Below are positions 8,823 to 18,554 of a stretch of 64,000 nucleotides of DNA, in pieces; the stretch's first letter is position 1; each line of letters starts with the position of its first letter. Source of the stretch: Halobellus rufus. GTDB taxonomy: Archaea > Halobacteriota > Halobacteria > Halobacteriales > Haloferacaceae. The notes under the pieces are model-generated. The model was given only the letters and a program-made list of their open reading frames with translations. It was not told the DNA's origin and ran no database searches. The stretch is taken from positions 1-64,000 of the forward strand of contig NZ_BBJO01000016.1 of assembly GCF_000739575.1 (NCBI RefSeq), read 5' to 3'. Made by a program: the position numbers and the translations under genes.

Positions 8823-10001
8823 TCAGGAATCGAGTTCGAGCACCTCGTGGCGCTCGATGGAGAACCCGCCGTCCAGCCGGGAATCGACGGTGCGGGTGGG
8901 CCACTCGCCCGTCGCGGTCAACACCTCGCTTTCGCCGTCGGCGAGCAGCACCGTGTCCTCGGACTTCGCACCTGACACCGTCGGGTTGTAGGCGTACGCC
9001 AGCGGCGTCTCGACGCGCTCCTCTCCCTCTGGGGTGGCGATCCACTCGCGGCCCGCGTAGCCCGCGGCCCCGCCCTGGTGGTGGTTCCGCCACTCGCCGG
9101 ACTCGCCGACGGCGTCGTAGGCCTCCCTGATCCGGTCGAACACGTCGCCGGCAGTCCCGATTTCTCCATCGTCCGCGGCGGCGCGAAGCGTCGCGTCGAG
9201 CGCGCTCGCCTCCACGCGCATCGCCTTCTCGTGCCGTTCGCCGAGCCACTCGGGGGCGTCCCCGAAGGCCACCGTGCGGGTCGTACTCGCGTAGAGGCCG
9301 CCTCGCTCGGCGGTCACAGTGACGAGCGCGTACTCGCCTAACTCCGCCAGCGTCGGCGTGAAGTGCCGGTACTTCCGGGCGCGTTCGCCGCCGCCGACGA
9401 GGACGACGGGCGATTCGATCCCCTGACTCGCGAGCGTGACCCGCAGACCGGCGGCGACTTCGTGTTCGGTGTCGTCTGGCTGGAGTTCGCGCGCGACGCG
9501 CTCGACGGCGGCGGCGACGTCCCCGGCAAACTCGCGGTAGCGCTCGACGTCGGTCGGGCTCAGCGGGCGGCGCAGGCGACTCGCGTTCAAGTGCTCGAAC
9601 CCCGGGACGTCGAAGTCCGCCGCTCCCGCGCCGTCGGTCGTGGATGCGACGGCGTCAGCCAGCGACGACTCGTACCACGGGACGGCCTCGACGTCGAAGG
9701 CGTCCGGAAGCTCCTCGTCGGCGAGCCGTTCGGCCTCGATGTTGTCGGTGACGACCCGAAAGCCGTCCGCGCGGGTGTAGCCCGCGGCCGCGCTCCCGAC
9801 GTCGGCGTCGCGGTTGACCACGTTGCTCCCGCCGGTGAGCCACGCGAAGGAGTTCGGACGGGCCATCCAGACGGCGTCCAGCTCGGCCTCGTCGAGGAAC
9901 TCCGCGAGTCGCTCGCGGCGGTGTTCGAGGTGTCTTCGTCGCAACTCCGCTCTCGCGCCGTCGGCGCGTTCGGCGTCCTCCGGCGGCGTCTCGTCGCGCA
10001 T
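8823..10001 (-). CDS. M24-family (Xaa-Pro peptidase/creatinase fold) protein, metal ligands lost
   Basis: A 392-residue protein starting MRDETPPE at 10001. An N-terminal creatinase-like half contains [14 protein letters not shown] and a C-terminal pita-bread half contains the TRTVAFG segment. In true M24 peptidases the strand before TRT carries two metal-binding Asp residues (D-x-G ... D-x-T-R-T); here it reads [17 protein letters not shown], so both positions are Thr and Ser. The later His region is [13 protein letters not shown], and of the two Glu ligands only the one in KSED seems kept. The protein is therefore probably not a metallopeptidase and may be a creatinase-like hydrolase or a pseudoenzyme. 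TATA-like TTTCAAG (minus, near 10025-10031). It is divergent from ctaA at 10101. Confidence 0.72.
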   Translation of the reverse strand: MRDETPPEDAERADGARAELRRRHLEHRRERLAEFLDEAELDAVWMARPNSFAWLTGGSNVVNRDADVGSAAAGYTRADGFRVVTDNIEAERLADEELPDAFDVEAVPWYESSLADAVASTTDGAGAADFDVPGFEHLNASRLRRPLSPTDVERYREFAGDVAAAVERVARELQPDDTEHEVAAGLRVTLASQGIESPVVLVGGGERARKYRHFTPTLAELGEYALVTVTAERGGLYASTTRTVAFGDAPEWLGERHEKAMRVEASALDATLRAAADDGEIGTAGDVFDRIREAYDAVGESGEWRNHHQGGAAGYAGREWIATPEGEERVETPLAYAYNPTVSGAKSEDTVLLADGESEVLTATGEWPTRTVDSRLDGGFSIERHEVLELDS

Positions 10002-10100
10002 ACCCGCTCGTTCCGCTCCCGCGACTTGAAACGTGCCGAAAGCGAACTCCGGACGAGGCCGAAAGAGCGATTCAAGTAGCTCCGACCCCGACGTGCGCGT

Positions 10101-10934
10101 ATGGACGCGCGTCTCCGACGACTCGTCGGCGCTTCCGCCGCGCTCACGGGTATCCTGATGGTGCTCGGCGTGTACACCGCCTCGACCGGGGCGGGGCTGA
10201 CCTGCGCGGGCCGGTGGCCCCTCTGTGACGGGTTCTTGGGACTGTTCCCTGCCAACTGGAGCAGCTTCATCGAGTGGTTCCACCGACTCGTCGCGATGAT
10301 CACCGGCTTCGTCGTCCTCGGCACGACCGTCGTGGCGTGGCGTCAGGGCGCGGAACGGCGCGTCCGGCTCGCGCTGGCCGGCGCGACGATCCTCCTGCCC
10401 TCGCAGATCATCCTCGGCGCGCTCACGGTGACGACCTACGAGTGGGCGATCCTGCTGGCGCACTTCGGCACGGCGTCGATCATCTTCACGGGCGTCGCGA
10501 TGGCGGCTATCTGGGCCTACGAGCCCGCGTCCGGACCCGGCACCGTCGATCGGGTTCGCCGTCCGCTCGCCGTCGCGACCGCGTTGCTTCCCGTGATGCT
10601 CGTCTTGGCGCCGCACGCGTTCGTCACGTTCGGCCCGGAGGTCCAAGCGACGTATTACCTCGCCGGGCTCACGGCGTACGTCGGGCTACTCGCGACCGCG
10701 GTGTGGGTGACAGACGCCTCCGGTTCGTCCCGCCTGATCGGCCGCGTGAGCGGCCTCGCCGCGCTCGTCGTCATCTCGCTCTTGGTCGTCGGTCGACTGG
10801 TGTACGGCGGGACGCTCCAGTACGTCTCGGTCGCCGGCACAATCCTCGCTCTCGGCCTCGTCGCCGCGGCGTGGTTCCTCGCGCGGTCCGGCGGAAGTCC
10901 GGCCGACGCGACGGTCGCCTCCCGGAGCGATTGA
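10101..10934 (+). CDS. ctaA: Heme A synthase (CtaA/COX15 family)
   Basis: A 277-residue membrane protein with about eight helices, consistent with CtaA. It oxidises the C8 methyl of heme O to a formyl group, giving heme A for terminal oxidases. Visible family signatures: the outer-loop Cys pair (C35 and C42 in TCAGRWPLC), heme-binding His61 in EWFHRLVAMITG, and a second His in LLAHFGTASI. The C-terminal half is more weakly conserved, as usual. The TATA-like element GATTCAAG at 10069-10076 is about 28 nt before the ATG. The promoter region is shared with the divergent M24-like gene. Confidence 0.9.
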   Translation: MDARLRRLVGASAALTGILMVLGVYTASTGAGLTCAGRWPLCDGFLGLFPANWSSFIEWFHRLVAMITGFVVLGTTVVAWRQGAERRVRLALAGATILLPSQIILGALTVTTYEWAILLAHFGTASIIFTGVAMAAIWAYEPASGPGTVDRVRRPLAVATALLPVMLVLAPHAFVTFGPEVQATYYLAGLTAYVGLLATAVWVTDASGSSRLIGRVSGLAALVVISLLVVGRLVYGGTLQYVSVAGTILALGLVAAAWFLARSGGSPADATVASRSD

Positions 10935-11026
10935 GCACTGTCGCGGGTGCGGACGGGGAGAGAATTTCGCGGGAACGGCGCGAAACCCCCTGAAAGGGTG
11001 ACAGACGCGCAATAAAGCGACACGTT

Positions 11027-11033
11027 GTTATAC
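11027..11033 (+). promoter_or_regulatory. TATA-like element before the amino-acid ABC operon
   Basis: GTTATAC, about 27-30 nt before the ATG at 11058. This is the best match to a haloarchaeal TATA box in the 123-bp gap after ctaA and argues that the substrate-binding protein starts at 11058 rather than at the upstream alternative 11025, which would overlap the box. Confidence 0.5.
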
Positions 11034-11057
11034 GGCTCTCTATTACGGGACGATGTT

Positions 11058-11951
11058 ATGGACAGACGGACCTACGTGAAGACCGGCGCTGGCGTGCTCG
11101 CCGGCGGTCTGCTCGCCGGATGTACCGGCGGCGGGTCTGGCGACGGCGGAAGCGACTCGACGACCGAAAGCGGCGACTCCGGCTCCGACTCGACGGAGAC
11201 GGAGGCGGCGACGACCGAATCGGTCGTCCCCTCGACCGTCGTCATCGGCTCGGACATCCCCTACCGGCCCTTCGAGTACGAGACGACGTCGGGCGAACTC
11301 ACCGGCTTCGACGTCGACATCGCGGCGGCGATCTTCGAGGAGCAACTCGGCGTCGACTACGAGTTCAAGCCGACGAGCTTCGACTCGATCATCCCCTCGC
11401 TGAACAACAACAACTTCCGGATCATCATGTCCGCGATGACGATCAACGACCAGCGGGCCGAGCAGGTCGACTTCTCCGACCCGTACTTCACGGCCTACCA
11501 GACCGTCATCGTCCGCGCCGACGGCGACATCTCCTCGAAGGAGGACCTCCGCGGCAACCCCGTCGGCGTCCAGAAGGGGACGACCGGGGCCGGCGCGGCC
11601 GAGGAACTCAAAGAGGAGTTCGACGGCGAACTCGACATCAAGAGCTACGACCAGATCAACGGCGCGTTCCAGGCGCTCATCAACGGACAGGTCAACGCCG
11701 TCATCAACGACAACACCGTCAACGCCGGCTTCGCCAACGACCGCGACGACGTCGTCTTCCTCGAGGGCGAGGGCGTCGCCGCCGAGAGCGACCAGGAAGC
11801 GCCGCCGTACCTCACGCTCACGATCGAGAACTACGGCATCGCGTTCCGCCAGGACGACGACGAGTTCCGCGAGCGCGTCAACGAGGCGCTCGCGGCGATC
11901 AGAGAGGACGGCACGTACGACGAGATCTACTCGGAGTACTTCGACGGATAA
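11058..11951 (+). CDS. Amino-acid ABC transporter substrate-binding lipoprotein
   Basis: A 297-residue periplasmic-binding-protein-type receptor. The N-terminus MDRRTYVKTGAGVLAGG followed by LLAGC combines a Tat twin-arginine signal with a lipobox, so the mature protein is probably a diacylglycerol-anchored lipoprotein exported folded, the normal route in haloarchaea. A Thr/Ser/Asp-rich linker follows. The core is solute-binding family 3: IPYRPFEYE, GFDVDIAAAI, and MTINDQRAEQVDFSDPYF, which in characterised homologues bind polar amino acids such as Gln, Arg or His. The permease and ATPase genes follow at 11985 and 12809, forming one importer operon. The exact amino acid cannot be told. Confidence 0.92.
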   Translation: MDRRTYVKTGAGVLAGGLLAGCTGGGSGDGGSDSTTESGDSGSDSTETEAATTESVVPSTVVIGSDIPYRPFEYETTSGELTGFDVDIAAAIFEEQLGVDYEFKPTSFDSIIPSLNNNNFRIIMSAMTINDQRAEQVDFSDPYFTAYQTVIVRADGDISSKEDLRGNPVGVQKGTTGAGAAEELKEEFDGELDIKSYDQINGAFQALINGQVNAVINDNTVNAGFANDRDDVVFLEGEGVAAESDQEAPPYLTLTIENYGIAFRQDDDEFRERVNEALAAIREDGTYDEIYSEYFDG

Positions 11952-11984
11952 TATATCACGGTTCCGCACCACAACCTCGCAACT

Positions 11985-12812
11985 ATGGCTGATTCATACT
12001 CGGGCGCATCACCCGAAGCCAACGCTGCGGCCGACGGGTTCCTCGACGACCAGACGCTGAAGTACCTCGGCGTCGGCCTGTCGAGCCTCGTCGCACTCGG
12101 GATCGCGCTGCTCGTGCTGTACATTCTGGCCGTCCAGGTCGATTACGCGCTCATCCCGACGATCCTGCCGCAGTTCATCAACGCCTACGTGTTGGTGCTG
12201 GGTATCGTCGTCACGGCCAGCGTCCTCTCCGTGACCGCGGGAATCTTCGTCGGTCTCGCTCGCGTCTCGAAGACGTCGATCACGAGCGGGATCTCGGCGG
12301 CCTACGTGCAGTTCTTCCGCGGGACGCCGCTGCTCTTTCAGATCTTCGTCGTCTACTTCGGCATCCCGACGCTGTGGCCCGGCACGTTCCCGATCTCGAA
12401 CTGGGGGATCCCGACGGCGATCATCTCGCTGACGCTGAACCACGCGGCCTACGTCGGCGAGGCGGTCCGCGGCGGGATCGGTGCGGTCCACGACGGCCAG
12501 ATGGAGGCGGCCCGCTCGCTCGGGATGGGCTACGTGCAGGCGATGCGCGAGGTCGTCATCCCGCAGGCGTGGCGCAACGCCCTGGCGGCGGTTGGCAACG
12601 ACCAGATCATTCTGGTGAAGGACACCTCGCTGCTGACGGTCATCGCGGTGCCGGAGCTCATCCAGCAGTTCCGCGACGTCAACAGCGCGACGTTCGATCC
12701 GTGGACGCCGCTCGTGCTCGTCGCCATCGCGTACCTGTCGATCACGATTCCGATGGGACGGCTCGTGGAGTACCTCGAAGACCGCGCGGACTGGGGCGGT
12801 GACTCACAATGA
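11985..12812 (+). CDS. Amino-acid ABC transporter permease
   Basis: A 275-residue HisM/GlnP-type permease. After a cytosolic N-terminus of about 30 residues there are five to six transmembrane helices and the EAA loop contacting the ATPase ([24 protein letters not shown]... region at about residues 174-195). [19 protein letters not shown] is the family signature near residue 105. It forms the membrane channel of the importer, probably as a homodimer because no second permease gene is present. It lies 33 bp after the binding-protein gene and its stop overlaps the ATPase start by 4 bp (ATGA), indicating translational coupling. Confidence 0.93.
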   Translation: MADSYSGASPEANAAADGFLDDQTLKYLGVGLSSLVALGIALLVLYILAVQVDYALIPTILPQFINAYVLVLGIVVTASVLSVTAGIFVGLARVSKTSITSGISAAYVQFFRGTPLLFQIFVVYFGIPTLWPGTFPISNWGIPTAIISLTLNHAAYVGEAVRGGIGAVHDGQMEAARSLGMGYVQAMREVVIPQAWRNALAAVGNDQIILVKDTSLLTVIAVPELIQQFRDVNSATFDPWTPLVLVAIAYLSITIPMGRLVEYLEDRADWGGDSQ

Positions 12813-13582
12813 GCGACGCGATCCGATCCGATGACGAGGGGCGAACCGACGGCCACGCGCTGCTCGAATTCGACCACGTGGACAAGTACTTCGGCGAGAC
12901 GCACGTCCTCAAGGACGTCTCCCTCGACATCCAAAACGGCGAGGTGTGCGTCGTCGTCGGCCCCTCCGGCTCGGGGAAGTCGACGCTGCTGCGGTGTGCG
13001 AACCGCTTAGAGGAGATTCAGAACGGCGAGATCCGGCTGGACGGGCGGTCGATCTCCGACCCCGACGCCGACATCAACCGGCTCCGTCAGCGCATCGGGA
13101 TGGTGTTCCAGTCGTTCAACCTCTTCCCGCACAAGACGGCGCTGGAGAACGTGACGCTCGCGCCGCGGAAGGTCCGTGGGATCCCCGAGGCCGAAGCCCG
13201 CGAGCGCGCGGAGGAACTCCTCGCGGACGTCGGCCTACTGGATCAGGCCGACTCCTACCCGAACCAGCTCTCCGGCGGGCAGCAGCAGCGCGTCGCCATC
13301 GCCCGCGCGCTCGCGATGGACCCGAAAGTGATGCTGTTCGACGAGGTCACGAGCGCGCTCGACCCCGAACTGGTCGGTGAAGTGCTCGAAGTGATGCGCG
13401 GGCTCGCGGCCGACGGAATGACGATGATGGTCGTCACCCACGAGATGGGCTTCGCCCGCGAGGTGGGCGACCGAATCGTCCTGATGGACGAGGGGCGGCT
13501 CGTCGAGAGCGGCGATCCCGAGTCGTTCTTCGAGCACCCCGAGACCGAGCGCGGCGAGCAGTTCCTCTCGAAGATCCTCTGA
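12809..13582 (+). CDS. Amino-acid ABC transporter ATP-binding protein (GlnQ type)
   Basis: A 257-residue ABC ATPase. Walker A is GPSGSGKST at residues 51-59, the signature LSGGQQQR is near 154-161, Walker B is [14 protein letters not shown], and the switch His is in VVTHEMGFA. It powers uptake of a polar amino acid with the preceding permease and lipoprotein. The ATG overlaps the permease stop by 4 bp. A 16-residue acidic N-terminal extension precedes the usual start of the family, which is common in haloarchaeal versions. It is the last gene of the operon. Confidence 0.95.
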   Translation: MSDAIRSDDEGRTDGHALLEFDHVDKYFGETHVLKDVSLDIQNGEVCVVVGPSGSGKSTLLRCANRLEEIQNGEIRLDGRSISDPDADINRLRQRIGMVFQSFNLFPHKTALENVTLAPRKVRGIPEAEARERAEELLADVGLLDQADSYPNQLSGGQQQRVAIARALAMDPKVMLFDEVTSALDPELVGEVLEVMRGLAADGMTMMVVTHEMGFAREVGDRIVLMDEGRLVESGDPESFFEHPETERGEQFLSKIL

Positions 13583-13655
13583 GCCGTCGGGAGATTCCCT
13601 CTCGACGCATCACTTCCCGACAAAGCACTTACCGACTCTCCGCGTAGCGTCGCCC

Positions 13656-14198
13656 GTGACAAACGTTCCCGGACTCGGGCTCGTCGCGGTGCTCGCGATG
13701 ATCGCGGTGCTCCTCGCTCTCCCGCTTTTGGCCGCGGTGAGCCTGCTCGCCGCCCGTGCAACGGGGATCCGGATCGAGTTCACGCTGCTGGGAACGAACG
13801 CCCTCGCGATCGTCTGCGGCGTCGCGGTCGCGGTCGCCAGCCCGCTCGGACTCCAAGAGGTCTCCCTCGGCGCGCTCGTCGGACTGGCGAAGTTCACGGC
13901 GGGCGTGCTCGCGGCGGGGCTGTTCGTTTCGGCCGTCTTCGAGGGGCTCCCTATCGCGACGGGGGCCGCGCTGACGGTCGTGTTCCGCGAGGTGTCGTGG
14001 TCGCACGCGCTCCAGTACGCGACCGCGGGCTACGCCGTCGGCGGTCTCGGCGGCGCGGTCGCCGGGCTGCTCCTCACCGGCGCGGCAGAGGCCGCGGCGC
14101 TCGGCGCGTTGCTCTCGGTGCCGGGCGCGCTCGGGAGCGTCCTGCTGGCCGTCGCCGTCTCGCAGCTTCGTCGGCAGAGAGCGATGTCGGCCTCGTGA
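13656..14198 (+). CDS. Multi-pass membrane protein, unknown function
   Basis: A 180-residue, strongly hydrophobic protein with about five helices (near residues 5-30, 42-65, 75-95, 100-120 and 130-165) and a short basic C-terminus (LRRQRAM). The start is GTG at 13656. The Gly/Ala-rich helices ([16 protein letters not shown]) are typical of small haloarchaeal integral membrane proteins. I recognise no family. It lies 73 bp after the ABC operon on the same strand, but nothing links it to transport. Confidence 0.6.
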   Translation: MTNVPGLGLVAVLAMIAVLLALPLLAAVSLLAARATGIRIEFTLLGTNALAIVCGVAVAVASPLGLQEVSLGALVGLAKFTAGVLAAGLFVSAVFEGLPIATGAALTVVFREVSWSHALQYATAGYAVGGLGGAVAGLLLTGAAEAAALGALLSVPGALGSVLLAVAVSQLRRQRAMSAS

Positions 14199-14237
14199 GC
14201 GTTCGCTCCGACGCGTTCCCCGCATCAGAATCCACGT

Positions 14238-15728
14238 TCACATAAAGTCGGAGAGCCCCGACTGGCCGTCGTCACCCTCGGAGTCGCCGTCGTCGACCGT
14301 CGCCTCCGCCTCCGCTTCGCGGTCCAACACGTCGGCGTCGAGCGTCTGCTGATCCTCGTCGTCTCCGTCGTCGCCGCCGTCGCCCTCCTCGTCGGTGGCG
14401 TCCGCGGCCTCTGCGCGTTCCCGGCCGACGAACGCGTCACCGGCGTGCGCCTCCACCGCTTCGGACCGCAACTCTCGGGCGTCCTCGACGATCGACTGCA
14501 CCTTGTTGGTCGTCTCGCCGCTCCCCGTGACGTAGGAGACGGCCGCCTCGTCGAGGTCGTACCACGCGGCCATCGCGACCGTCAACTCGCGGGGCTTGCA
14601 GTGGTGCGTCATCGCCGCGAGGAACGGCAGGACGTCGAGGCGAGCGGTCGTCATCGAGAAGCCGCCGGACTCCGCGATCGAGCGGACGACCTCGTCGCGG
14701 GTGCTGTCCCGCGTCGAGCGGTAGGGCGCGCCGCCGTACTGCGTCCACCCGCCGCGGGTGCGGTCGCGCGCGGCGGCGACGCCGCCGGCGAGGTTGTCGG
14801 TCGCGTAGCGCCACCACGAGTAATCGAAGTCCGTCGAGTAGACTCGGCTCGTCCAGACCTCAGCGTTCGAGAGGAACTCGTAGGCCCGGGCGAGTTCCTC
14901 GCCCTCGTACACCAGCGACACCTTGTCCTCGACCCACTTGAGCAGGTCGTCGGGGGTCTCGTCGACGTCGTAGGCGGTCCGCAGCGCCTCCTCTGCGGGC
15001 TTTTCTTTCAACACCGCGTCGAGGAACTCGAAGAGGCCGACCGCGCGGTTTCTCGACCCCGTCGTCACGTCCTCGAGGGTCACCTTCTCCAGTCCTTCGG
15101 CGGTCGCCTGGAGGTCTTTCACCGCCGCGCGGAGGTCGCCGCTGTTCGCCTCGGCGATGCGTTCGAGCGCCTCCTCGTCGAACTCGATCCCCTCCTTTCG
15201 GAGGATGTCCCGCAGGACGGGCACGATCGATCGCGCGGAGACGTCGCGGAACTCGATTTCCCTCGCTGCGTTGCGCAGCCCGTTCGACATGTCGTAGTAC
15301 TCGTTGGCGATCAGGACGATCGGCTGGTTCGCCTCCTTCAGGAGGCTCGTGACCGCCCGCTTGCCGCCGCGGTCGTACTGGTAGTGAATGTTGTCGGCCT
15401 CGTCCATCACGACGAGCTGGCGGCCGCCGCCCGCGCCCCCGAGCGACCCCGCGAGCGTCGCGTTGCGGGAGGCGCGCCCCGCGAAGCGCTCGATGGCGTC
15501 GGCGGTCCGCTCGTCGGAGGCGTTGAGTTCGACGACCTCCCACCCCATATCGTTCGCCAGCGCGTGCGCCGCCGACGTCTTGCCGACCCCCGGCGCGCCG
15601 TGGAGGACGACCGGTTCGCGGTGGTCCGGCCACGTCTCCGCCCACTCCTTCAGGGCGTCGCGGGCCTTATTGTTGCCGCGGACCTCCGAGAGGGTCGATG
15701 GGCGGTACCGTTCGGTCCAGTCGGTCAT
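14238..15728 (-). CDS. rfcL: Replication factor C large subunit
   Basis: A 496-residue clamp-loader subunit starting MTDWTERYRP at 15728. Residues 44-51 are Walker A (GAPGVGKT), followed by Walker B in VMDEADNIH and the AAA+ lid and collar domains. With the small subunit it opens and loads PCNA onto primer-template junctions. The C-terminus is a long Asp/Glu-rich tail ending in QSGLSDFM, which fits the PCNA-interacting (PIP) pattern Q-x-x-L-x-x-F. A TATA-like CTAAAC on the minus strand near 15750-15755 supports the start at 15728 and excludes a 25-residue upstream extension. Confidence 0.95.
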   Translation of the reverse strand: MTDWTERYRPSTLSEVRGNNKARDALKEWAETWPDHREPVVLHGAPGVGKTSAAHALANDMGWEVVELNASDERTADAIERFAGRASRNATLAGSLGGAGGGRQLVVMDEADNIHYQYDRGGKRAVTSLLKEANQPIVLIANEYYDMSNGLRNAAREIEFRDVSARSIVPVLRDILRKEGIEFDEEALERIAEANSGDLRAAVKDLQATAEGLEKVTLEDVTTGSRNRAVGLFEFLDAVLKEKPAEEALRTAYDVDETPDDLLKWVEDKVSLVYEGEELARAYEFLSNAEVWTSRVYSTDFDYSWWRYATDNLAGGVAAARDRTRGGWTQYGGAPYRSTRDSTRDEVVRSIAESGGFSMTTARLDVLPFLAAMTHHCKPRELTVAMAAWYDLDEAAVSYVTGSGETTNKVQSIVEDARELRSEAVEAHAGDAFVGRERAEAADATDEEGDGGDDGDDEDQQTLDADVLDREAEAEATVDDGDSEGDDGQSGLSDFM

Positions 15729-15843
15729 TGGTTGTTGATGGGGAGAGCCCCGTTTAGCTTCTGCGGGTCGGACGCTGCTCGCCCGGCGTGGCGTACTGTC
15801 CACTTTGTTCGAGATGGTTTCACTTGTTCAATCTGGCCGACAG

Positions 15844-15848
15844 TTTAA
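15844..15848 (+). promoter_or_regulatory. TATA box of the PPOX-family gene
   Basis: TTTAA in CAGTTTAACC, 27 nt before the ATG at 15873, a strong haloarchaeal TATA match implying a leaderless mRNA. Confidence 0.6.
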
Positions 15849-15872
15849 CCGTCCACGGAGCGAACGACGGGT

Positions 15873-16331
15873 ATGACCGACGACGAGAGCGGCGTCGTAC
15901 TGAACGACGAGGAGATCGACGAACTGCTCGGGACTGGCGGCATCGCCGTGTTGGCGCTCGCCGACGAGAGCGACCCCTTCGCGATCCCGGTCTCGTACGG
16001 GTACGACGCCGACGAGGGCGTGCTGTATCTCCGCCTCGCCTTCGCCGAGGATTCAGAGAAGGAGCGGTATCTCGCCCGTTCGGATCGAGCCGCTCTCGTC
16101 GTCACCCTCGAGCGCGATCAGCAGTGGGCGTCCGTCGTCGCTCGCGGCACTCTGTCGACGATGCCGGAAGCGAGTATCGACGGAACGGTTGTCGAGGCGA
16201 TCCGCTCGATCGACATCCCGTTCGTGACGATCTACGAGGAGGAACCGCGGGAACTGGACTACCGCCTGTACAAACTCCACCCCGACGAATTGACCGGCCG
16301 CAGGGAGAAACCGCGGGTCGGTATCGAATGA
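15873..16331 (+). CDS. Pyridoxamine 5'-phosphate oxidase family protein
   Basis: A 152-residue split-beta-barrel flavoprotein. The N-terminal half has the strand pattern GGIAVLALADESDPFAIPVSYG, then VLYLRLAFAEDSEKERYL, and VALVVTLERDQQWASVVARG, matching the haloarchaeal PPOX-like group (related to nitroimidazole-resistance and general F420/FMN-binding proteins). Such proteins bind FMN, F420 or heme; the substrate is unknown. It is a single gene with its own TATA box. An intact PLP-synthesis role should not be assumed from the family name. Confidence 0.82.
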   Translation: MTDDESGVVLNDEEIDELLGTGGIAVLALADESDPFAIPVSYGYDADEGVLYLRLAFAEDSEKERYLARSDRAALVVTLERDQQWASVVARGTLSTMPEASIDGTVVEAIRSIDIPFVTIYEEEPRELDYRLYKLHPDELTGRREKPRVGIE

Positions 16332-16396
16332 CAGGCGTCTGATACCCCTCCCACTCAACCAGAAAGTACCTATGTGAGCGTGGCCACCCGTCGACG

Positions 16397-16986
16397 ATGT
16401 CACGCCCTGAATCGACCACGACGTCGCGCGGCGGTATCGCACCGACCGGCCGAACCCTCGGTATCGCGGCGATCGGCGGACTGCTCTCGTATCTCGTCAC
16501 CTACGCCCTCACCTACGCGGTGACCGGCCAGCAGATCGCGAACTCGCTGGCGCCCGCGTCCTCGAACTCTCGACCGGCGATCCCGGCACGTGGAAACTCG
16601 TCGGCTGGGTGTTCTACAGCGCCCACTACGTCACGAGCGAGATCCCCGGGCTGTTCGGATCGACGGCGGTCAACCTCATCAGCCGCGGGGACGCCTTCCC
16701 GTCGGCGCTCTTCGTCGTCCCGCCGCTCGTCCTCGTGATCGCGGGCGCGCTCGTGGCGGTCGCGGGACGCTCGGAATCGCCGCTCTCGGGCGCGGTCGCC
16801 GGCGCGTCGGTCGCGCTCGGGTACCTCCCGCTCGCGGTCGCCGGCGCGTTCGCCTTCTCGATCTCCGTCGGCGACTCCAGTGCCGGCCCGACGCTCGTGA
16901 CCGCCATCTTGCTGGCGGGTCTCGTCTACCCGCTCGCGTTCGGCGGGGTCGGCGGTGCGCTCGGATCGTTCGCCTCGAACCGGTGA
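16397..16986 (+). pseudogene. Membrane protein gene broken by a 1-nt deletion
   Basis: The first 53 codons (MSRPESTTTSRGG ... YAVTGQQIANSLAP) encode a first transmembrane helix. Coding then moves to another frame, where LSTGDPGTWKLVGWVFYSAH continues through four more helices to the stop at 16986. The join is at GCGCCCGCG (16551-16559): adding one C to the CCC run restores a single frame of about 197 residues with a natural junction (SLAPRVLELSTG). The intact product would be a five-helix haloarchaeal membrane protein of unknown function. Either the gene is a recent pseudogene or this is an assembly error at a homopolymer. Confidence 0.75.
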
Positions 16987-17025
16987 CCGGTCGAACCCCG
17001 GTTCTGTCCCTCGATTCGACTCCGA

Positions 17026-17595
17026 CTACAGTTCTCTGGCGACCATCTCGGCCCAGTGCTCGAAGCCGTACCGGTCGTAGAACGCTCTGGCCCTGTCGTT
17101 CTCGCGGTCGACGTCCAACACGAGTCGGTCGAGCGGCAGGTCCTGCGAGCGGGCACACGCGAGGACCGCGTCCATCAGGTCGTCGGCGACGCCGCTGCCC
17201 CGGTAGTCGGAGGCGACGAAGACCTCGTTGAGGACCGCCGCGTCCCAGATGAACGACAGGGTCTCGGGGAGGACGAATGCGTAGCCGACGAGATCCGCTT
17301 TCCCTCTCGCCTCCGGATCCGCTTCTGCCTCGGCGTCCGTCTCCGCACCCGCCTCGTCGACGGCGACGATCACGCACTCGGGGTCCTCCGAGACGCACCG
17401 CTCGACCCAGTCGAGCCACCGCCTGCGGTACGCCGCGGTCAGCTTCTCCTCGTAGATCCCGCCCTTCTCCTCGCCACCGGTCCCCTCGCCGATCCCCAGT
17501 TCGAAGCCGCGTTTGAGCGTCCAGAGGCCGTCCGCATCGGTCGATCCCTCGTACGGCCGGATCGAGATACCCGAATCCGTCGGATGTTCGGTCAT
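17026..17595 (-). CDS. GNAT-family N-acetyltransferase
   Basis: A 189-residue protein starting MTEHPTDSGI at 17595. The GNAT acetyl-CoA-binding motif A is the segment LNEVFVASDYRGSGVADDLM near residue 135, followed by the C-terminal strand and helix ENDRARAFYDRYGFE. It transfers an acetyl group from acetyl-CoA to an amine; the acceptor is unknown. An Ala/Glu-rich insert (AGAETDAEAEADPEARG) interrupts the central sheet and is probably a surface loop. Its neighbours give no hint of substrate. Confidence 0.88.
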   Translation of the reverse strand: MTEHPTDSGISIRPYEGSTDADGLWTLKRGFELGIGEGTGGEEKGGIYEEKLTAAYRRRWLDWVERCVSEDPECVIVAVDEAGAETDAEAEADPEARGKADLVGYAFVLPETLSFIWDAAVLNEVFVASDYRGSGVADDLMDAVLACARSQDLPLDRLVLDVDRENDRARAFYDRYGFEHWAEMVAREL

Positions 17596-17812
17596 CGGTG
17601 CTGCTCCGCGTGGGACCGACAAGAGTACTTGTATCTCGTTCGGGCGGCCTCCGACGCGCGAGGTCGATACCGATGACGTGCGGACTGCGGCCCCGCCGCG
17701 CATTCTCGTATCGGCGTTCGTCGAACCCCTCCTTCGATACGCTTTTGCGGCCGCCTCTCCCAGATGAGGCAGATATGAACCGAGAGCGCCCGGTCGCCGG
17801 GGGGTGTGGCGT

Positions 17813-18520
17813 ATGACGACGGTCCCGCGGGAGGACCTCGCGCGGCGAATCGCCGGCGAAATTACGTTGAGTGACGATCCCGGCGCGACGCTCCGGAAGT
17901 GGCGGACCGACTTCGACGTCTCCCAGACCGCGCTCGCCGAGCAGTTGGACGTCTCCTCCTCGGTGATCTCCGATTACGAGAGCGGTCGTCGCGAGAGCCC
18001 CGGCATCGGCGTCGTCCGACGGATGGTCGTGGCGCTGCTGGACATCGACGAGTCCCGCGGCGGCGGTCGCATCCGGCAGTACGCCCGCGTCATCTCCGCG
18101 GGCTTCGAGAGCGACATCGTTCAGGACCTCCGCGAGTATCCCACGTCGATCCCGCTGGAGACGCTGTACGAGGCGATGGACGCGACCGAACTCGTCCGCG
18201 GCGATCAGGACCGGATCAGCGGCCACACGGTCATCAACAGCATCGAGGCGATCACGCGGCTCTCCTCCGAGGAGTTCTACCGTCTCTACGGCCAGTCGAC
18301 CTCTCGGGCGCTCGTCTTCACCGGCGTCACGCGCGGGGAGTCGCCGCTGGTGGCGATGCGCGTGGTCAACCCCACGCCGAACGCCGTCATCCTGCACGGT
18401 CTCACCGAGGACGACCTCTGGGAGCACGCCCCGGCGCTCGCGACGATCGACGGCTTCTCGCTGGCGATCTCGAACCGGGATCTGGACGAGATGCTCGACG
18501 ACTTGCGTCGGTTGCCGTAA
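17813..18520 (+). CDS. XRE-type HTH regulator with C-terminal sensor domain
   Basis: A 235-residue protein starting MTTVPREDLA at 17813. Residues about 30-75 form a Cro/CI helix-turn-helix (RKWRTDFDVSQTALAEQLDVS, then SVISDYESGRRESPGI). The rest is an archaea-specific domain with TSRALVFTGVTRGESPLVAMRVVNPTP, matching the archaeal predicted-regulator group COG1709. The expected role is transcriptional control in response to a ligand bound by the C-terminal domain; targets are unknown. It is divergent from the GNAT gene, with about 217 bp between them, and is probably transcribed alone. Confidence 0.85.
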   Translation: MTTVPREDLARRIAGEITLSDDPGATLRKWRTDFDVSQTALAEQLDVSSSVISDYESGRRESPGIGVVRRMVVALLDIDESRGGGRIRQYARVISAGFESDIVQDLREYPTSIPLETLYEAMDATELVRGDQDRISGHTVINSIEAITRLSSEEFYRLYGQSTSRALVFTGVTRGESPLVAMRVVNPTPNAVILHGLTEDDLWEHAPALATIDGFSLAISNRDLDEMLDDLRRLP

Positions 18521-18554
18521 GCCCGCTCGCGGCGAAAGTCCGGCCGATCGACCC

